Positions 7,002 through 10,412 of a stretch of DNA of 10,412 nt are shown in pieces. Origin of the DNA: Actinomycetes bacterium. GTDB lineage: Bacteria > Actinomycetota > Acidimicrobiia > Acidimicrobiales > RAAP-2. Position 1 is the first letter of the stretch, and each line of letters begins with the position of its first letter. The notes beneath the pieces were generated by a model, which did not search any database, was not told where the DNA came from, and was given only the letters and a program-made list of their open reading frames with translations. Location: positions 1 through 10,412 of the forward strand of contig JAKAZC010000067.1 in NCBI GenBank assembly GCA_021826655.1. Direction: 5' to 3'. The position numbers and the translations under genes were made by a program.

Positions 7002-7062
7002 GACCCGAAACCTCTCCCCGCGTGCGGGGTACTGGAACGGAAGCCGGTTGGAGCGCACACCC

Positions 7063-7119
7063 ATGGTCGACGATCTCGGACGGTTGCGGTTGCGGCTCCC
7101 GCGGCGACGGGTGGCGTGA
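7063..7119 (+). CDS. Possible 18-residue leader ORF coupled to the GGDEF-EAL gene
   Basis: ATG at 7063 has GGAG at 7050-7053, 9 bases upstream. It reads MVDDLGRLRLRLPRRRVA and stops at TGA 7117-7119. That stop overlaps the GTG start of the GGDEF-EAL gene as GTGA, the same 4-base coupling as between the zinc-ribbon and DedA genes. The predicted product is strongly basic (six of the last twelve residues are Arg). It may be a leader whose translation delivers ribosomes to the poorly served GTG. It is too short for coding statistics and could be chance. Confidence 0.35.
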   Translation: MVDDLGRLRLRLPRRRVA

Positions 7120-8915
7120 TCTTGCAGCGGCAGCAGGGATCGGGTCTGCCCGTCATGAGAGCGGACGGTCGCCAGTCGGCCGATCGCCGCCTCGACCGCC
7201 TGGTCGCCGCGTGCCCGGACGCGTTCCTCGAGATCGACCGGGGTGGCGTCGTCGTCGAATGGAACGCCGTGGCGGAGTCCACGTTCGGCTGGCGTCGTGA
7301 CGACGTGGTCGGCACGTTCGTCACGGACACCGTGCTTGTCGGCCCGTTCGCCCGGTCACCCTTCGGGCTCCTCGTGGCCGACACCACCGGTGCCTCGACG
7401 GGTCCGGTCACCGATTCGGTCGTCGGGGGGGGCGTCGATGTGACCCTCGACCTGTGCCACCGGGCCGGTCACCGTGTACGGACAGCGGGCCGGCTCGTCG
7501 TGCTGGGCCAGGGTCGCGAGCGTTCGGTGGCCGCCTTCCTCCGACCGCCAGCCGACGGCGGCCGGCCGGTGCCTTCGGCCGAGGCCGCCGCCGGCCGTGA
7601 CCCGCTGACCGGACTCGCCGACCGCGCCACCTACCTGGCCCTCCTCGCCGGCGCGACGACGGCCTACGCCGGCACGCCCGGCAGCGTCGCAGTGGTGCTG
7701 TTGGACCTGGATCGCTTCAAGGCGATCAACAACTCGATGGGCCACGCGCTCGGCGACGACGTCCTGGCCGCGGTGGCGAGGCGACTCGAGGATGTGGCCG
7801 GAGGCGTCGACCTGGTGGCCCGCTTCGGTGGTGACGAGTTCCTCGCGCTGGTCACGGACCCGTCGGGCGGGGCCGCCGGTGACGCGACGGCGTTCGTCGG
7901 CAGGGTCCGGACGGCGATGGCCTCCCCCTTTCCGGTGGCGGGGGCCGAGGTCTTCCTGGACGCCTCCGTCGGCGTGGCGCTCAACACCTTCGGAGCGGAC
8001 GATCCTGACGAGCTCCTGGCCCACGCCGAGGCGGCGATGTACCAGGCCAAGCGGCGCGGCGGGTTCGGCGTCGAGACCTTCGGCGAGTCGCTCCGGATCG
8101 ACGTGCTCGACACCATGGCCACCGAGCACTCGCTCCATCGGGCGCTGGAGCGCAGCGAACTCATGCTCCACTACCAGCCGGTCGTCGAGGTCCAGGGGTC
8201 GACCACCGTCGGCGTGGAGGCGCTCATCCGGTGGCACCACCCGGACCAGGGCCTGGTGGCTCCCGGTCGGTTCATCCCCGTGGCGGAGGAGAGTGGGCTG
8301 ATCATCCCCATCGGTGCCTGGGTGCTCGAGCAGGCGTGTGGGCAATTGCGTGCCTGGCACCATCGGGGCCCGGTCGGCCCCGATGGTGCCGTAGAACCTC
8401 GGGGCTCCGTCGAAGTCAACCTGTCCGCCCGCCAGATCGACGACCCGGGGATCGTCGACACGGTGGCCGGGATCCTCTCCCGCACCGGCCTGCCGCCCGG
8501 ACACCTGACACTCGAGATCACCGAGAGCGCGCTGATGTGCGATGCGGCCTCGGCGCTGGTGGTCCTGTCAGCCCTGAAGGAGCTCGGCGTCCTGCTGGCC
8601 GTCGACGACTTCGGCACCGGGTACTCGTCGCTCAGCTACCTCCAACGGTTCCCGCTCGACATCTTGAAGGTCGACCGGATGTTCGTGGAGGGGCTCGGCC
8701 TACGGACGGGTGGGGACGAGATCGTCTCGGCGGTGATCCAGTTGGCACATGCCCTGGACCTGCAGGTGGTGGCCGAGGGAGTCGAGACCGAGCTGCAGTT
8801 CGACGTGCTGCGGTCACTCGAGTGTGACTACGCCCAGGGATTCCTCTTCTCGAGGCCGGTTCCGGCGGGAGAGCTTCGGGCGCGCTTCGGGCTTCCGCTG
8901 CGCGAACCGGCGTGA
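7116..8915 (+). CDS. PAS-GGDEF-EAL cyclic-di-GMP turnover protein
   Basis: 599 residues, no membrane segment. A PAS-like sensor spans about 24-140 (PDAFLEIDRGGVVVEWNAVAESTFGWR at its core). The GGDEF domain spans about 160-325: RDPLTGLADR (161-170), LLDLDRFKAINN (195-206), RFGGDEF (236-242). The diguanylate cyclase signature is intact, but the position expected for the Arg of the RxxD inhibitory site is Gly (GGVD, 229-232), so product inhibition there is unlikely. The EAL domain spans about 345-592 with all the usual catalytic residues: E368 in VEALIRW, N435 in VNLSARQ, E467 in LEITES, D497-D498 in DDFGTGYSS, K518 in LKVD, E554 in AEGVET, Q574 in YAQGF. It could therefore be bifunctional. Residues ~415-430 are an extra loop encoded by a perfect inverted repeat. 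The GTG start at 7116 overlaps the leader ORF; ATG at 7155 is an alternative that leaves PAS intact. Confidence 0.93.
   Translation: MILQRQQGSGLPVMRADGRQSADRRLDRLVAACPDAFLEIDRGGVVVEWNAVAESTFGWRRDDVVGTFVTDTVLVGPFARSPFGLLVADTTGASTGPVTDSVVGGGVDVTLDLCHRAGHRVRTAGRLVVLGQGRERSVAAFLRPPADGGRPVPSAEAAAGRDPLTGLADRATYLALLAGATTAYAGTPGSVAVVLLDLDRFKAINNSMGHALGDDVLAAVARRLEDVAGGVDLVARFGGDEFLALVTDPSGGAAGDATAFVGRVRTAMASPFPVAGAEVFLDASVGVALNTFGADDPDELLAHAEAAMYQAKRRGGFGVETFGESLRIDVLDTMATEHSLHRALERSELMLHYQPVVEVQGSTTVGVEALIRWHHPDQGLVAPGRFIPVAEESGLIIPIGAWVLEQACGQLRAWHHRGPVGPDGAVEPRGSVEVNLSARQIDDPGIVDTVAGILSRTGLPPGHLTLEITESALMCDAASALVVLSALKELGVLLAVDDFGTGYSSLSYLQRFPLDILKVDRMFVEGLGLRTGGDEIVSAVIQLAHALDLQVVAEGVETELQFDVLRSLECDYAQGFLFSRPVPAGELRARFGLPLREPA
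8356..8390. repeat. Perfect 15-bp inverted repeat inside the EAL coding sequence
   Basis: GGCACCATCGGGGCC (8356-8370), a 5-base loop CGGTC, then the exact reverse complement at 8376-8390. In the mRNA this gives an uninterrupted 15-bp, mostly G-C stem in mid-gene. It encodes WHHRGPVGPDGA, part of a loop that appears longer than usual for EAL domains between the LRAW helix and the VNLSARQ strand. Confidence 0.85.
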
Positions 8916-8982
8916 GCTGGCTGCGGTGATGGCCAACCGTGCGTAGGTTGCACTGTCTGCGATGCCCTGAGACATCACGCCG

Positions 8983-9056
8983 TCGGGACGACAGGATTTG
9001 AACCTGCGACCTCCTGCTCCCAAAGCAGGCGCGCTACCAAGCTGCGCTACGTCCCG
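8983..9056 (-). tRNA. tRNA-Pro(UGG)
   Basis: Read on the minus strand, 74 bases fold as a cloverleaf. Acceptor CGGGACG pairs fully with CGTCCCG; the D-stem is GCGC/GCGC with loop AGCTTGGTA; anticodon stem CCTGC/GCAGG encloses loop TTTGGGA with anticodon TGG at 9020-9022; T-loop TTCAAAT sits on a GCAGG/CCTGT stem. The discriminator is A and CCA is not encoded, so the CCA-adding enzyme must complete it. It reads proline codon CCA, and CCG by wobble. It is transcribed convergently to the GGDEF-EAL gene and divergently from the Ppx gene. The 67 bases 8916-8982 show nothing beyond a weak 5-bp hairpin. Confidence 0.96.
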
Positions 9057-9082
9057 TTTGCGCCGACGATCCGGCTCCGCCC

Positions 9083-9088
9083 AGCGTA
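9083..9088 (-). promoter_or_regulatory. Possible -10 box for tRNA-Pro
   Basis: The minus strand reads TACGCT, fitting TAnnnT, about 27 bases before the tRNA 5' end, which would give a leader of about 20 bases. No good -35 was found at the expected distance, so this rests on one hexamer. Confidence 0.3.
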
Positions 9089-9129
9089 CGGCATCGCACC
9101 ACCCGTCCCTCGACCGCGTGGTCACGGGA

Positions 9130-9135
9130 TAGCGT
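9130..9135 (+). promoter_or_regulatory. Putative leaderless -10 box for the Ppx/GppA gene
   Basis: TAGCGT ends 7 bases before the ATG at 9143, so the transcript would start at or next to the start codon. No ribosome site lies between. This is the same layout as before the ParA gene and supports 9143 as the start. Confidence 0.5.
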
Positions 9136-9142
9136 CGCACCG

Positions 9143-10141
9143 ATGCCCACCGTCCGCGTAGCCGTCTTCGACCTGGGCAGCAGCTCCTTCCACCTCATGG
9201 TGGTCGACGCCTCTCGCGACGGCCGGTTGGACCCGGTCCTCCGGCGGCGATCGTTCCTCCACCTCGGGACCGAGGTGGCCCGCACCGGCGGTGTCCCGGG
9301 GGACCGTTCGGCGCTGGCCGTGAGGACCGTCAGGCGCCTGCACGGGGCCGCCGAGGACGCCGGGGCGGACGTTGTCGTCGCCATGGCCACCGCCGCCCTG
9401 CGCGATGCCGACAACGGGGAGCGCTTGCTCGGCCGGCTGGAGCGGATCCTCGGGAGCCCCATCCACCTGCTCTCGGGTGAGGAGGAGGCCCGACTGTGCT
9501 TCCTCGGACAGCGGGCCGGCGTCTGGGTGGGTGACGTCCCGGTGCTGGGGCTCGATCTGGGTGGCGGCAGCCTCGAGGCCGGGATCGGGACGGTCGACGA
9601 CGTGTCCTCGGTGGCCAGTGTGGCGCTGGGCACGGCCCGCATACGGGGTGAGCTGGACACGGGAGACCGACTGTCGGCGGGGGAGCGGCGCGCGATCGGG
9701 GATCTCGCAGTGGAGCGGTCGGCACCCATCGTAGAGATGCTCGGCGCCAACCCGGGAGCGGGGGACCGGGTGGTCGCCAGTGGTGGCACCGTCCGGGCCC
9801 TCGCCCGCCTGGCCATGGGGCTCCACCGACCGCCACCGCGGGCGGGACGGTCGGGCGCCCCGTCGGTGAACCAGGTCGAGCTCCCGGCGGGTCAGCTCCA
9901 CGAGCTGGCCGACCGACTGTCCACGCTCGATCTCGATGCCCGGATGGCGCTCCCGGGAGTCCAGGCCCGCAGGGCACCCCTGTTGCCCATCGGAGCGGTG
10001 GTGTTCTCGACCCTGGTCGAGCACCTGGGCCTGCGAGGACTGGTGGTGAGCGAGTGGGGGCTCCGCGAAGGGGCGGTCTTCGACAGCCTGTCGCTCCCCG
10101 CCGCATCGGACGGACGGCGTCCGGCGGGTCCGTTGCCGTGA
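9143..10141 (+). CDS. ppx: Ppx/GppA-family phosphatase (exopolyphosphatase / pppGpp phosphohydrolase)
   Basis: 332 residues, the short two-domain form typical of actinobacterial Ppx1 proteins rather than the ~500-residue E. coli form. Members of this ASKHA-fold family remove terminal phosphate from polyphosphate or convert pppGpp to ppGpp; the sequence does not decide between these. Seen: first phosphate-binding loop VFDLGSSSFHLMV at residues 8-20; MATAALRDADNGE at 81-93; SGEEEARLCFLG at 111-122 with the catalytic-type acidic residues; second phosphate loop LDLGGGSLE at 137-145; the C-terminal PIGAVVFSTLVEHLGLRGLVVSEWGLREG near residues 285-315 that closes the second domain. ATG at 9143 begins right at the first strand and follows a leaderless -10 box. 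It stands alone on its strand, divergent from tRNA-Pro. It may adjust phosphate or alarmone pools under stress (family knowledge). Confidence 0.92.
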   Translation: MPTVRVAVFDLGSSSFHLMVVDASRDGRLDPVLRRRSFLHLGTEVARTGGVPGDRSALAVRTVRRLHGAAEDAGADVVVAMATAALRDADNGERLLGRLERILGSPIHLLSGEEEARLCFLGQRAGVWVGDVPVLGLDLGGGSLEAGIGTVDDVSSVASVALGTARIRGELDTGDRLSAGERRAIGDLAVERSAPIVEMLGANPGAGDRVVASGGTVRALARLAMGLHRPPPRAGRSGAPSVNQVELPAGQLHELADRLSTLDLDARMALPGVQARRAPLLPIGAVVFSTLVEHLGLRGLVVSEWGLREGAVFDSLSLPAASDGRRPAGPLP

Positions 10142-10252
10142 TCACCGGGCGCCCGGGCCGCCACCGGCGCCCAACGGGGACGGCCGGCCGGCCAGACGGG
10201 CCCCGGGCCAGTCGGACGCGGCGGACCCGCAGGGTGCCGCCCTCCTCCGGGA
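10142..10252. other. Convergent intergenic gap with GC palindromes
   Basis: This gap separates the Ppx stop from the stop of the small zinc-ribbon gene on the other strand. It contains two 12-base self-complementary stretches, CCGGGCGCCCGG (10145-10156) and GGCCGGCCGGCC (10182-10193), with no T-run. They may help terminate one or both transcripts, but palindromes of this kind are frequent in such GC-rich DNA. Confidence 0.3.
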
Positions 10253-10405
10253 CTAGGCGTTCTTGCCCAGGATCCTGTTCATCCCGGTGCCACAGACCGG
10301 GCACTTGCCCTTGGCCGAACGACGGCCGTTGGCCATCTCGACGACCTCGCCGTCGAACTCACGCTTCTCCCGGCACTTGACGCAATATCCCTCGTACATA
10401 GCCAT
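10253..10405 (-). CDS. Small zinc-ribbon protein, DUF5679-like
   Basis: 50 residues from ATG at 10405 to TAG at 10253-10255. It reads MAMYEGYCVKCREKREF, a short linker with ANGRRSAKGKCPVCG, and ends NRILGKNA. C8-V-K-C11 and C35-P-V-C38 form a zinc ribbon. Both the order and the spacing match the small actinobacterial DUF5679 proteins as I remember them (YCVKCR, then GRPAxxGxCPxCG). AGGA at 10409-10412 lies 3 bases before this ATG but 9 before a second ATG at 10399, so translation may begin there and give 48 residues. The window ends 7 bases upstream, so the promoter and the full ribosome site are not visible. The family has no established function known to me; nucleic-acid or protein binding is a guess from the fold. 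Confidence 0.85.
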   Translation of the reverse strand: MAMYEGYCVKCREKREFDGEVVEMANGRRSAKGKCPVCGTGMNRILGKNA

Positions 10406-10412
10406 GGTTCCT

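Noticed and set aside
7356..8504. 382-codon open frame on the minus strand
   Set aside because: It is antisense to the catalytic GGDEF and EAL core and its product has no recognisable domain.
8934..8950. Terminator after the GGDEF-EAL gene (CAACC/GGTTG hairpin)
   Set aside because: It has only five pairs with a seven-base loop and no T-run, too weak to call.
8916..9056. tRNA-Pro as an integration site of a mobile element
   Set aside because: No integrase and no second copy of the tRNA 3' end were seen, and the flanking genes look ordinary.
9330..10304. 324-codon open frame on the minus strand
   Set aside because: It is antisense to the Ppx/GppA gene, its product is almost all Pro, Arg and Gly, and it also overlaps the small zinc-ribbon gene.

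Overview
This GC-rich window (about 70% G+C by eye, not computed) looks like chromosomal DNA from a high-GC Actinomycetota, most likely of the class Acidimicrobiia. The clues are GTG starts, promoters with a TAnnnT box only 6-7 bases before the start codon (leaderless transcripts), a tRNA without an encoded CCA end, a short actinobacterial-type Ppx/GppA protein, and a secreted-type propeller protein ending in GYWLVASDGG repeats, which I associate with Acidimicrobiia from memory. I see no transposase, integrase, phage gene or CRISPR array.

Layout. (1) Positions 2-1555, + strand: 3' part of a large beta-propeller protein with five tandem repeats of about 42 residues. (2) 1609-3583, + strand: a tightly overlapping three-gene unit. 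It holds an orphan ParA-type ATPase, a 125-residue protein with a duplicated GRxALF motif and a C-terminal zinc ribbon, and a DedA-family membrane protein. The unit starts from a leaderless promoter and ends at a 10-bp hairpin lying over the dedA stop codon. (3) 3611-6838, - strand: a metallo-beta-lactamase-fold hydrolase followed 36 bases later by a membrane-anchored kelch/NHL-like propeller protein. (4) 6839-7115: a regulatory gap with a 10-bp-periodic repeat array, a well-spaced -35/-10 promoter and a possible 18-codon leader ORF coupled to the next gene. (5) 7116-8915, + strand: a PAS-GGDEF-EAL cyclic-di-GMP enzyme with a perfect 15-bp inverted repeat inside its EAL domain. (6) 8983-9056, - strand: tRNA-Pro(UGG). 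(7) 9143-10141, + strand: Ppx/GppA phosphatase from a leaderless promoter. (8) 10253-10405, - strand: a 50-residue zinc-ribbon protein of the DUF5679 type.

How the genes may work together. Most units are ordinary housekeeping or signalling genes: c-di-GMP turnover, polyphosphate or (p)ppGpp turnover, and a tRNA. The least explained unit is ParA - GRxALF zinc ribbon - DedA. There is no ParB, yet the middle protein has two basic/hydrophobic peptide motifs ahead of a metal-binding domain, as one might expect of a cargo adaptor for an orphan ParA. That role is inference. The other unusual signals are the helically phased repeats next to the GGDEF-EAL promoter, the leader ORF, and the hairpin inside the EAL coding sequence.
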